Shown here: one piece after another, positions 1-7,245 of the stretch | How positions within the stretch are numbered: position 1 is the stretch's first letter | How the letters are laid out: the number at the start of each line of letters is the position of its first letter | Assembly: GCA_036170135.1 (NCBI GenBank) | Contig: JAVHOP010000098.1 | Coordinates: forward strand, 1-9,885 | Source of the DNA: CG1-02-35-72 sp036170135 | GTDB lineage: Bacteria; Bacteroidota; Bacteroidia; Flavobacteriales; Flavobacteriaceae | Direction: 5' to 3' | DNA: 9,885 nt | Notes under the pieces: model-generated | Seen by the model: the letters and a program-made list of their open reading frames with translations, nothing else | The model's database searches: none | What the model was told of the DNA's origin: nothing | Position numbers and translations under genes: made by a program

Positions 1-109
1 TAAAAAGCTTTTCTTTCTCACCAAAATAATTCTAAACTATTTTGAAATAAATTTTTGTTACTGAAAAACCTTGTAGAACTTGCTATTTTCCCTCTTTTTA
101 TAGGGGCAA
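1..109 (-). other. Gene-free left edge, possible 5' leader of an off-window leftward gene
   Basis: No coding frame is supported here. On the minus strand there is no ATG in the roughly 110 bases downstream of the promoter-like motif at 110-117, so if that motif is real this is a 5' untranslated leader whose gene starts beyond the left edge. A short GC-paired stem is possible (CCCT at 90-93 against AGGG at 102-105, loop 8 bases), as is a 10-base palindrome AAAAGCTTTT at 3-12. I recognise no known riboswitch or RNA family. The leader interpretation is inference. Confidence 0.3.
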
Positions 110-117
110 CAAATATA
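110..117 (-). promoter_or_regulatory. Bacteroidota-type -7 promoter motif reading leftward
   Basis: The minus strand reads TATATTTG, a full match to the TAnnTTTG -7 consensus of the primary sigma factor in Bacteroidota. I could not find a convincing TTTG-type -33 element at the expected distance upstream. It lies just beyond the stop codon of the leftward dehydrogenase gene, so it would drive a separate gene off the left edge. In AT-rich DNA the motif can arise by chance. Confidence 0.4.
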
Positions 118-136
118 CGGATTTTGTGTTATCAGA

Positions 137-156
137 TTTTCTTTTTTTAAAGAAAA
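137..156 (-). terminator. Weak AT-rich hairpin after the leftward operon
   Basis: TTTTCTTT (137-144) pairs perfectly with AAAGAAAA (149-156) around a TTTT loop: an 8-bp stem with one G-C pair. It lies 14 bases past the stop codon of the dehydrogenase gene and before the leftward promoter-like motif, which is where a transcript end would be expected. The stem is nearly all A-T and the U-tract is poor on the leftward transcript, so it would be a weak intrinsic terminator at best. Confidence 0.25.
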
Positions 157-169
157 GTTATTAACAATT

Positions 170-1069
170 TTAGAAGTTCATCTCAGTCTTAATCTGATAA
201 AGTGCTTGTAAAAAGGATAAGGTATTGAACATTAAATCTTTTTTTGCTTTTGAAGTATCAAAGCCAGTTATTTTAGGTCGTGTGGCAAGCTGAATTAACT
301 GACTTGTCGGTATGGATGAAATTAAATTTTGATCATAATTAAAGACTTTTGCTACCGTATTAGAAAGCTGAAACATGTCCATTAGTTCAGTTCCACTAAC
401 ATGATAAAGACCAAAAGATTTAGTTTTTATTGACAAAACGCAGGCTTTTGCCAAATCTTCTACGTAAGTTGGCGTGCGAAATTGGTCATTTACCATAGTT
501 AAAGGCACTTTATTTTTCATTTTTTCTAACAACCACAATAAAATGTTTTGCTGCTTTAATTCGGGTTGATATCCAAAAACCAAAATCGTTCTCAATATCG
601 TAAACGGTATGGTGACTTTTTTAAAGAGTTTTTCTGATTTTAGTTTGCTCAATCCGTAATAATTTAGAGGATTTGTAATATCTTCTTCTTTATAATTTCC
701 TTTTAATCCGTCAAAAACAAAATCGGTAGAAATATGAATTAAATGTGAATTGTTTAATTGTGCACCTTTAATGATAGTTTTAACGGCTTCGACATTTACG
801 GCATCGCATTCTTGTTGATGTATTTCGCAATAATCTACATTGGTTAGGGCTGCTGCATTGATAATATAGTTAGGTTGAATCATATTAATAGTTTGTAATA
901 GATTTGATTCATCTGTAATATCAACATCAAAAAAGGTAAAATTTTTACTATTTAAATTGCGGTTAACACCTCTAGCAAGAGCAAAAGTGTTGTAATTTAA
1001 TTTGGTAAGTTGATTGATGAGTGTTTGACCCAATAATCCGTTACTGCCAATCACAAGAATATTTTCCAT
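170..1069 (-). CDS. RmlD-like extended SDR family oxidoreductase
   Basis: This is a 299-residue NAD(P)-dependent reductase of the extended short-chain dehydrogenase family, closest to RmlD (dTDP-4-dehydrorhamnose reductase) and the related MAT2B-like proteins. The N-terminal Rossmann motif GxxGxxG is at residues 8-14. The family's NAAA strand (71-74), the STDFVFDG segment (114-121) and the catalytic Tyr138-x3-Lys142 are intact, and RTP/YVxDLA (199-206) fits the RmlD C-terminal part. Length is normal. The ATG at 1069 is preferred over a TTG one codon upstream. It shares one base with the channel gene's stop (TGATG), which points to coupled translation as the last gene of the operon. No rmlA, rmlB, rmlC or glycosyltransferase genes are nearby, so a rhamnose role is not supported. 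The fold and cofactor are well supported; the substrate is unknown. Confidence 0.88.
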   Translation of the reverse strand: MENILVIGSNGLLGQTLINQLTKLNYNTFALARGVNRNLNSKNFTFFDVDITDESNLLQTINMIQPNYIINAAALTNVDYCEIHQQECDAVNVEAVKTIIKGAQLNNSHLIHISTDFVFDGLKGNYKEEDITNPLNYYGLSKLKSEKLFKKVTIPFTILRTILVFGYQPELKQQNILLWLLEKMKNKVPLTMVNDQFRTPTYVEDLAKACVLSIKTKSFGLYHVSGTELMDMFQLSNTVAKVFNYDQNLISSIPTSQLIQLATRPKITGFDTSKAKKDLMFNTLSFLQALYQIKTEMNF

Positions 1070-2064
1070 CAATAAATTTGTCTTAATTTTAAAATTTGAT
1101 CTGGTTGACCTAAAATAATGAGTTTTGAATGGGATTGCAATTTAGTTTCGGCATCGGGATTAATCACAAAATCGCCATCGGCTGTTTTAAATCCAATGAC
1201 ACTGCATCCCGTTTTTTTTCTTAAATCTAACTGACCAATTGATGTGTTTAAAAATTCTTTTGGCAATTGATCGACCATTATTTCTTCGAGATTGGTTTTA
1301 TTGAGCCCTTCGGAGAACAAAAGATCAATAAAGTCAACCAAATCAGGTGTTACAACCAATGACGCCATGTGTTCTCCACCAAGTTTATTAGGGATAATCA
1401 CTTTATTGGCACCAGCATACATAATTTTTTTATTGCTAGAATCATCGGAAGCGCGGCTGATAATCATCAAATCCTTTTTAAATTGACGCGCGCTTATCAC
1501 CACAAACATATTATCGGCATCGTGAGATAAGAGTGTAATTAAACTATTTGCCTTAGATATCCCTGCTTTTATTAAAATTTCGTCATTTGTAGCATCACCT
1601 ATAATATAAGGTATCGATCCTAATTTTAAATTTTGTAGTTCACTCTCATTATTTTCGATTACCACACAAGGCTTTTTATATTGTTTTAATTTTGAAACAG
1701 CTTGTTTTCCGTTTCTACCATATCCACAAACAATGGTATGCCCGCTTAATTTTTTTATCTGATTTTCCACTTTCTTATATTTTAATTCTGCAACTATATT
1801 ATTATTGGCAATATATTCTGTGATTACCGATATCACATATCCAAAAATTCCAATACTTGAAATGATTAAAAATATGGTAAATATTTTCTCGGTTTCATTA
1901 AATGGATGTAATTCGCCAAATCCAACTGTAGATACGGTAATAACTGTCATATATATGGCATCAATTAACGATACATCCGAAATAATTTTATAGCCTACTA
2001 TACCAATCGCTAGAATCGTTAACAATAAAATTATTGGATATTTGAGTTTTGAATAAATAGTCAT
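1069..2064 (-). CDS. Two-TM potassium channel with RCK (TrkA-N/TrkA-C) domains
   Basis: This 331-residue inner-membrane protein should conduct K+ under control of a cytoplasmic ligand-binding ring, as in MthK, Kch and GsuK. Two transmembrane helices (about 9-29 and 60-82) flank a pore helix and the selectivity filter TVGFG at residues 46-50. A charged linker (about 85-107) leads to an RCK-N Rossmann domain starting at 109, with GYGRNG at 114-119 and an acidic residue (Glu137) ending strand 2, as is usual for NAD(H) or nucleotide binding. GDATND at 156-161 is also typical. The TrkA-C domain occupies about 258-331. The ATG overlaps the stop of the upstream PspC gene by four bases (ATGA), and its own stop overlaps the dehydrogenase start by one. 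The class is clear from the filter plus RCK. The ligand (NAD, Ca2+, nucleotide) cannot be read from the sequence. Confidence 0.93.
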   Translation of the reverse strand: MTIYSKLKYPIILLLTILAIGIVGYKIISDVSLIDAIYMTVITVSTVGFGELHPFNETEKIFTIFLIISSIGIFGYVISVITEYIANNNIVAELKYKKVENQIKKLSGHTIVCGYGRNGKQAVSKLKQYKKPCVVIENNESELQNLKLGSIPYIIGDATNDEILIKAGISKANSLITLLSHDADNMFVVISARQFKKDLMIISRASDDSSNKKIMYAGANKVIIPNKLGGEHMASLVVTPDLVDFIDLLFSEGLNKTNLEEIMVDQLPKEFLNTSIGQLDLRKKTGCSVIGFKTADGDFVINPDAETKLQSHSKLIILGQPDQILKLRQIY

Positions 2065-2282
2065 AAATCGAAAACAGAATTACGTTTGGTGTAAATCATG
2101 TCTTTTAACCGCAAAATAAATGCTAATGTTAAATAAACGCCAAACCAAAACCCAAGAGTTATAAAAGAAATATAAATAAAAAAAAGACGCACATTTTTAA
2201 CACTTATCCCCAATTTATCAGCTAATCTCGAAGACACCGCAAATCCCCTATTTTCAAAAAAATGTCTGATGGAATGTATCAT
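2061..2282 (-). CDS. PspC domain small membrane protein
   Basis: This 73-residue protein is essentially a lone PspC domain. The part GFAVSSRLADKLGIS (13-27) followed by VRLFF (31-35) matches the PspC pattern of a short amphipathic segment ('laeyLGid...vRl'). A single hydrophobic helix follows (about 33-57), then a basic tail with KRNSVFDL at the C terminus. In enterobacteria PspC takes part in the phage-shock response to loss of membrane integrity or proton-motive force. No pspA, pspB or pspF is seen here, so such a role is inference. It is the first gene of the leftward operon, with an ATG start about 40 bases downstream of the predicted transcription start. Its stop codon lies inside the start of the K+ channel gene (ATGA). 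Often annotated as a 'PspC family transcriptional regulator', but no DNA-binding domain is visible. Confidence 0.85.
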   Translation of the reverse strand: MIHSIRHFFENRGFAVSSRLADKLGISVKNVRLFFIYISFITLGFWFGVYLTLAFILRLKDMIYTKRNSVFDL

Positions 2283-2327
2283 AAAAGATATCTAATTTTA
2301 ATTTGCAAGTTACTATTATTTAAAATT

Positions 2328-2335
2328 CAAACCTA
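2328..2335 (-). promoter_or_regulatory. -7 promoter motif for the pspC-channel-SDR operon
   Basis: The minus strand reads TAGGTTTG, matching TAnnTTTG. Transcription would start near 2321, leaving a leader of about 40 bases before the PspC ATG at 2282. No clear TTTG -33 element is seen at the usual spacing. No Shine-Dalgarno sequence is present; the bases before the ATG are A/T-rich, as is normal in this phylum. This is the only good candidate upstream of the tightly packed three-gene operon. Confidence 0.45.
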
Positions 2336-2365
2336 CATCTATTATTTTTTTAAGTGGTAAATAAC

Positions 2366-2373
2366 TATATTTG
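2366..2373 (+). promoter_or_regulatory. -7 promoter motif for uvrA
   Basis: TATATTTG matches TAnnTTTG exactly. Its last three bases are the TTG at 2371 that a longest-frame call would use as the uvrA start, so that start would be at or upstream of the transcription start (expected near 2378-2380) and is unlikely. The next in-frame TTG, at 2389, would have a leader of only about 10 bases. No clear -33 element is visible. No LexA-type operator that I can recognise is present, so SOS control of uvrA is not shown. Confidence 0.55.
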
Positions 2374-2388
2374 CCGTTTTGCAAAATC

Positions 2389-5214
2389 TTGACAGAACAA
2401 TTTGAATACATAGAAATATTAGGTGCTCGCGTACATAACCTAAAGAATATTGACATCTCCATTCCTCGAAATAAACTAGTAGTCATCACGGGATTAAGTG
2501 GGAGTGGAAAATCGTCTTTAGCTTTTGATACTATTTATGCCGAAGGACAACGTAGATATATTGAGACTTTCTCGGCTTATGCCCGTCAATTTTTAGGAGG
2601 ACTGGAGCGGCCGGATGTCGATAAAATTAATGGTTTATCGCCTGTTATTGCCATAGAGCAGAAAACCACCAATAAAAACCCCCGTTCTACTGTTGGCACC
2701 ATTACCGAAATCTATGATTTACTGCGATTACTTTACGCGAAAGCTGGAGAAGCCTATTCGTACGTTACCAACAAAAAAATGGTTGCTTATTCAGACGAAC
2801 AGATAAAAGCTATTATTCTAAAGGATTTTAACGAGCAACAAGTTTATGTTTTAGCACCTGTTATTAAATCTCGAAAAGGGCATTATCACGAGTTATTTGA
2901 GCGTATTGCAAAACAAGGTTATATCTACGTGAGGATTGATGGTAATGTTGTAGAAATTACCAAAGGGTTAAAGCTAGACCGATACAAAACTCATGATATC
3001 GAAATGGTTATTGATAAAATAAAAATAGCCGAAAAAAACATCAAACGCCTAGAACAATCCTTACAAACCGCCATGTATCACGGTGAAGATACCCTAATTA
3101 TTTTGGGTGAAAAACAAGATAAAGCTCGCTTTTTTAGTCGTCATTTAATGTGCGAAGATTCCGGTATTTCGTATGAAAAGCCCGAACCGAATTCATTTTC
3201 GTTTAACTCGCCAAAAGGTGCTTGTGATACCTGTAACGGTTTAGGAAACTTACCAAAAGTCAATTTGAAAAAAATTATTCCAAACGACACCATTTCTATA
3301 AAAAATGGAGGTATTGTTGCTATTGGCGAATATAAATCGACTTGGATATTTAAACAAATCCTATTAATTGCCGAGCGTTACAACTTTAATTTAGCCGATC
3401 CTATTTCACAAATCCCAAAAGAAGCTTTGAACATTATTCTTTATGGTGGTGAAGAAAAATTTGAAATCAAATCAAAAGCATTAGGAATTACCAGAAATTA
3501 TCACATCGATTTTGAAGGCATTGTCAATTTTATTGAACAACAATATTTTAAAAGTGAATCACAATCAATTAAACGATGGGCCAGCTCGTTTATGGATGAT
3601 ATTATCTGCCCTAATTGCGACGGCAATCGGCTTAAAAAAGAATCCTTACACTTTAAAGTTGCAAACAAATCTATAGCCTATTTGGTTAATTTAGACGCAC
3701 AAGAATTGTCAGAATGGTTTCAACATATCGACAAAAAATTATCAAAAACACAACATCTTATCGCCGATGAAATCATCAAAGAAATCAAAACACGAATTTC
3801 GTTTTTATTAGATGTTGGCCTATCATATTTATCGTTAAACCGAACAGCCAAATCACTTTCAGGAGGCGAAGCGCAACGCATTAGGCTTGCTACACAAATA
3901 GGGTCTCAACTAGTAGGTGTTTTGTATATTTTAGACGAGCCCAGTATTGGTTTACACCAACGCGACAATAAACGATTAATTGACTCATTGCTTAAATTAA
4001 GAGATTTAGGCAATTCGGTAATTGTTGTAGAACACGATGAAGCGATGATATTAAACGCTGATTATGTGATTGATATTGGACCAAAAGCCGGAAAATTTGG
4101 TGGAGAAATTGTCAGTATGGGCACGCCCAAGGAACTATTAACGCAACAAACCTTAACTGCCAATTATCTCAGCCGAAAACTAAAAATTTCAACACCCAAA
4201 ACCAGAAGACCGGGTAATGGTAATCAAATTACATTAATAGGTGCAACTGGAAACAATCTAAAAAATATTTCGATATCTTTTCCGTTAGGAAAAATGATTT
4301 GTATAACTGGCGTATCGGGAAGTGGAAAATCGACCTTAATCAATGAAACACTTTATCCAATTTTAAACCAATATATTTATAGCTCAGTTAAAAAACCAAT
4401 GCCCTATAAAAGTATTCACGGTTTAGAATTTGTCGATAAAGTAATCGATATCGATCAATCGCCTATTGGACGTACACCGCGTTCAAATCCAGCAACTTAT
4501 ACCAATGTTTTTAGCGAAATTAGGACTTTGTTTGCCAAAACCCCCGAAGCCGCTATTCGCGGTTATAAAGCAGGACGTTTTTCGTTTAATGTTACCGGTG
4601 GCCGTTGCGAAACTTGTCAAGGTGGTGGTGTGCGCATAATTGAAATGAACTTCTTGCCCGATGTTCAAGTTGAATGCGAAACATGTCAAGGCAAGCGTTT
4701 TAACCGCGAAACCCTAGAAGTGCGCTATAAGGGAAAATCTATTTCGGATGTGCTAGATATGACCATTGATGAGAGCGAGACTTTTTTTGAATCTATCCCA
4801 AAAATTCATAAAATATTAAAAACCATTCAAGAAGTCGGTTTGGGATATCTAACCTTAGGACAGCCATCTACAACCTTATCAGGAGGCGAAGCGCAACGTA
4901 TAAAATTAGCTACCGAACTCGCAAAAAAAGATACCGGAAATACTTTTTATATCTTAGATGAGCCTACCACCGGTTTGCATTTTGAAGATATTAATGTCTT
5001 GATGTCTGTTTTAAATAAACTGGTAAATAAAGGAAACACCGTTTTGATAATAGAACATAATTTAGACGTTATTAAATTGTGCGACCATGTGATTGATATC
5101 GGTTTAGAAGGCGGAAAAAAAGGTGGCGAAATTATTTTTGAAGGCACGCCCGAGAATTTAGCTAATTTTAACAAAGGATATACCGCACCATTCCTGAAAA
5201 AAGAATTATTTTAG
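2389..5214 (+). CDS. uvrA: UvrA, excinuclease ABC subunit A
   Basis: UvrA is the damage-sensing dimeric ATPase of nucleotide excision repair, which loads UvrB onto distorted DNA in the cytoplasm. With the TTG at 2389 it has 941 residues, the usual length. Both ABC modules are complete: Walker A at about 35-43, signature LSGGE at 490-494 and Walker B Asp516-Glu517 in the first; Walker A at 641-649, LSGGE at 830-834 and Walker B Asp857-Glu858 in the second. The second zinc finger is intact (Cys740, 743, 763, 766). The first has Cys255, Cys279 and Cys282, but Ser258 where Escherichia coli UvrA has the second Cys. There is no ATG in the first 130 codons. TTG 2389 gives the family-like beginning MTEQFEYIEILGARVHNLKN and lies just past the predicted promoter; TTG 2371 would add six residues. 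It is divergent from the pspC operon and heads a rightward gene run. Confidence 0.97.
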   Translation: MTEQFEYIEILGARVHNLKNIDISIPRNKLVVITGLSGSGKSSLAFDTIYAEGQRRYIETFSAYARQFLGGLERPDVDKINGLSPVIAIEQKTTNKNPRSTVGTITEIYDLLRLLYAKAGEAYSYVTNKKMVAYSDEQIKAIILKDFNEQQVYVLAPVIKSRKGHYHELFERIAKQGYIYVRIDGNVVEITKGLKLDRYKTHDIEMVIDKIKIAEKNIKRLEQSLQTAMYHGEDTLIILGEKQDKARFFSRHLMCEDSGISYEKPEPNSFSFNSPKGACDTCNGLGNLPKVNLKKIIPNDTISIKNGGIVAIGEYKSTWIFKQILLIAERYNFNLADPISQIPKEALNIILYGGEEKFEIKSKALGITRNYHIDFEGIVNFIEQQYFKSESQSIKRWASSFMDDIICPNCDGNRLKKESLHFKVANKSIAYLVNLDAQELSEWFQHIDKKLSKTQHLIADEIIKEIKTRISFLLDVGLSYLSLNRTAKSLSGGEAQRIRLATQIGSQLVGVLYILDEPSIGLHQRDNKRLIDSLLKLRDLGNSVIVVEHDEAMILNADYVIDIGPKAGKFGGEIVSMGTPKELLTQQTLTANYLSRKLKISTPKTRRPGNGNQITLIGATGNNLKNISISFPLGKMICITGVSGSGKSTLINETLYPILNQYIYSSVKKPMPYKSIHGLEFVDKVIDIDQSPIGRTPRSNPATYTNVFSEIRTLFAKTPEAAIRGYKAGRFSFNVTGGRCETCQGGGVRIIEMNFLPDVQVECETCQGKRFNRETLEVRYKGKSISDVLDMTIDESETFFESIPKIHKILKTIQEVGLGYLTLGQPSTTLSGGEAQRIKLATELAKKDTGNTFYILDEPTTGLHFEDINVLMSVLNKLVNKGNTVLIIEHNLDVIKLCDHVIDIGLEGGKKGGEIIFEGTPENLANFNKGYTAPFLKKELF

Positions 5215-5263
5215 CAAGCCTTATTTACTTTAATGCCCCAAATAAATTAAAAAATTACAACAG

Positions 5264-5977
5264 ATGGCACCCAATGACGACAAACTAATTTTTAACAAGC
5301 TTAAACAAAAATCTTGGAATGAAATAAAATCTAACGACTCTTGGGCAATTTTTAAAATCATGTCAGAGTTTGTCAATGGATATGAGCAATTGAGCCGAAT
5401 TGGACCTTGTGTAAGTATTTTTGGATCTGCAAGAACCAAACCCGATGAACCAAATTATTTATTAGCCGAAGAGATTGCTTTTAAATTAACACAACACGGC
5501 TTTGGAATTGTTACAGGAGGTGGTCCCGGAATTATGGAAGCCGGCAATAAAGGAGCTGCAAGAGGCAAAGGCATTTCGGTTGGACTTAATATTGAGTTAC
5601 CACACGAACAACATTTTAACCCTTATATCGATAAAGATAAGAACTTAGAATTCGATTATTTCTTTGTCAGAAAAGTGATGTTTGTTAAATATTCACAAGG
5701 AATCGTTATTTTGCCCGGCGGATTTGGCACGCTTGACGAAATGTTTGAAGCCTTAACCCTAATTCAGACCAAAAAAATTAACAGATTTCCAATTGTATTG
5801 GTTGGCTCTACATTCTGGGAAGGATTATTAGTTTGGATAAAATCGACTTTAATTGAAAAATACCACACCGTAAGCATAGAAAATTTAGATTTATTTAGAG
5901 TAGTTGATACGGCTGATGAAGCCGTTGACCATTTTAGAAAATTCTATGCAAAATATAGTTTAAAACCAAATTTTTAA
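5264..5977 (+). CDS. LOG / TIGR00730 family Rossmann-fold nucleotide phosphoribohydrolase
   Basis: This 237-residue cytoplasmic protein belongs to the LOG ('lonely guy', often misnamed lysine decarboxylase) family. Characterised members cleave the N-glycosidic bond of nucleoside 5'-monophosphates, releasing ribose 5-phosphate and free base (cytokinin-type bases in plants and some bacteria). The phosphate-binding GGGPGIMEAGNKGA is at 85-98 and the hallmark PGGFGTLDE at 151-159. The conserved Arg136-Lys137 and Glu159 expected at the active site are present. An N-terminal extension of about 45 residues before the first Rossmann strand (VSIFGSAR, 50-57) marks the longer bacterial subgroup rather than the short cytokinin-producing type. 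The ATG follows an A-rich stretch 49 bases after uvrA, without a strong promoter, so co-transcription with uvrA is plausible. It lies 11 bases before the next gene. The family is certain; substrate (AMP, other NMPs or a modified base) is not. Confidence 0.92.
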   Translation: MAPNDDKLIFNKLKQKSWNEIKSNDSWAIFKIMSEFVNGYEQLSRIGPCVSIFGSARTKPDEPNYLLAEEIAFKLTQHGFGIVTGGGPGIMEAGNKGAARGKGISVGLNIELPHEQHFNPYIDKDKNLEFDYFFVRKVMFVKYSQGIVILPGGFGTLDEMFEALTLIQTKKINRFPIVLVGSTFWEGLLVWIKSTLIEKYHTVSIENLDLFRVVDTADEAVDHFRKFYAKYSLKPNF

Positions 5978-5988
5978 ACACCGACAAA

Positions 5989-7245
5989 ATGAAAAAAATA
6001 TTACTCTTAATAAGCTTATTCTTAGCATTAACTAACGATGCTCAGACAAGAATAAAAGTGATGACGTATAATCTTTTAGATTTTCCAACGCCACTTCCTA
6101 ATGATCGTTCACCTTATTTAGCAACAATTTTAAACGATGTGCAACCTGATATTTTTATGGTTTGCGAGTTGGCTTCAGATGCTGCCGCCGATTTAATATT
6201 GAACCAGGCAATTCAAACTCAAGATGGGCGCTATAACAGAGGCGTCTTTACATCAAATACCTCAAGCATTTATACCGATTTGCAACAAACGGTATTTTTT
6301 AACACCCATAAATTACAATTGATAGATCAATCAATTATTAAAACTTACGTGAGAGATATCAATCATTTTACTTTTAAGTTAAAAACCGAAAATTCGGCTA
6401 CAAACCCGATATATTTAGATGTTTTTGTGGCACACCTCAAATCTTCTCAAGGAAGTCCTTACGAAGGAAATCGGTTAGATATGATTAACAGTTTTACAGC
6501 TACGCTATCAAGTATTCCTGCCAATCATTTTGTTCTGATTGGAGGTGATTTTAATTTTTACTCAAGTTCAGAATCTGCCTATCAAAAATTGCTAAATGCC
6601 TCTAATGCTGTTGTTTTGGTTGACCCGATAAACCGACCCGGCAATTGGAATAACAATAGCAGCTTTACCGATATTCACACACAATCTAGTCATACTGGGT
6701 CATTTTATAATGATGGGACTACTTTTTATGGTTCTACTGGTGGTTTAGATGATCGTTTTGATTTTATCTTAATGTCTAAAAACCTACAAACCAGCGCCGA
6801 TTTATATTATGTAACCAATACTTATAAAGCCTTTGGTAATAATGGTAATTGTTATAACAAATCCATAAATGACGCAACTTGTATAGGAACCTATTCGCAA
6901 ACCATCCGCAATAATTTATACAATATGAGTGACCATTTACCTGTTGTGATGGAATTAGAAACACCCGAAAATACTTTAGCTGTTTCAAGCCAAAATATGG
7001 TCGAATCGGTTATTTTTAATCGTGGAAATTTAGTAACAGATTGGTTAGAATTAAAAACTTCTGATAATTTAAAAGGACTTCGTTTAACAGTTTTCAATCA
7101 ATTGGGACAAATTGTTTTAAAGACAAATATCAGTTCAAATAATTTAACACAACTAAATACATCACATTTAAAATCAGGCATCTATTATATTAAAATCTCA
7201 AATTTAAAACTACCCAATCCTTTAAAATTCATTAAATTGCATTGA
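5989..7245 (+). CDS. Secreted endonuclease/exonuclease/phosphatase family protein with T9SS type A sorting domain
   Basis: This 418-residue exported metal-dependent phosphoesterase has the DNase I/sphingomyelinase-like EEP fold. The signal peptide is MKKILLLISLFLALTNDA, with likely cleavage before Gln19. The EEP active-site set is complete: Asn28 in TYNLLDF, Glu60 (metal ligand), His149 in VAHLKS, Asp187 and Asn189 in GGDFNF, Asp254/Asp255/Arg256/Asp258 in DDRFDF, and Asp315-His316 in SDHLP. Cys288 and Cys298 could form a disulfide. Residues from about 340 form a T9SS type A sorting domain (LTVFNQLGQIVLK, LKSGIYYIKI, terminal KFIKLH), so the mature enzyme should be carried across the outer membrane and secreted or cell-anchored. 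It starts 11 bases after the LOG gene and overlaps the next gene by four bases. Whether it cuts DNA, phospholipid or small phosphate esters cannot be decided from sequence. Start and family are well supported. Confidence 0.93.
   Translation: MKKILLLISLFLALTNDAQTRIKVMTYNLLDFPTPLPNDRSPYLATILNDVQPDIFMVCELASDAAADLILNQAIQTQDGRYNRGVFTSNTSSIYTDLQQTVFFNTHKLQLIDQSIIKTYVRDINHFTFKLKTENSATNPIYLDVFVAHLKSSQGSPYEGNRLDMINSFTATLSSIPANHFVLIGGDFNFYSSSESAYQKLLNASNAVVLVDPINRPGNWNNNSSFTDIHTQSSHTGSFYNDGTTFYGSTGGLDDRFDFILMSKNLQTSADLYYVTNTYKAFGNNGNCYNKSINDATCIGTYSQTIRNNLYNMSDHLPVVMELETPENTLAVSSQNMVESVIFNRGNLVTDWLELKTSDNLKGLRLTVFNQLGQIVLKTNISSNNLTQLNTSHLKSGIYYIKISNLKLPNPLKFIKLH

Noticed and set aside
170..1069. rmlD of a dTDP-rhamnose pathway
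   Set aside because: No other rhamnose or polysaccharide gene is nearby, and the RmlD-like fold also covers enzymes and regulators with other roles.
1070..1072. TTG 1072 as start of the SDR gene
   Set aside because: The adjacent ATG at 1069 gives the normal RmlD-like beginning (MENILVIGSNG) and the usual TGATG overlap with the upstream stop.
1292..1486. Small plus-strand frames at 1292-1486 and 1805-1993
   Set aside because: They lie antisense to the well-supported K+ channel gene, have no recognisable domain and no promoter or start context.
1768..1770. Internal GTG start (Val99) that would produce a free RCK domain, as known for MthK
   Set aside because: There is no Met in the linker and no supporting start context. 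A GTG alone is not evidence.
3859..4898. Exact 20-base direct repeat within uvrA (3859-3878 and 4879-4898)
   Set aside because: Both copies encode the SGGEAQR part of the ABC signature in the two ATPase halves, so it is explained by protein-level conservation after an ancient internal duplication.
5226..5233. Possible promoter TACTTTAA before the LOG gene
   Set aside because: The last, strongly conserved G of TAnnTTTG is missing (and the T before it is A), and no -33 element is seen, so co-transcription from uvrA is at least as likely.
4483..5439. Small minus-strand frames at 4483-4689, 4947-5174 and 5230-5439
   Set aside because: They are antisense to uvrA and the LOG gene, whose frames are conserved. 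Their composition is that of complementary-strand shadows.
6776..7097. Overlapping minus-strand frames at 6776-6988 and 6891-7097
   Set aside because: They are antisense to the EEP catalytic and T9SS sorting regions and show no family features.
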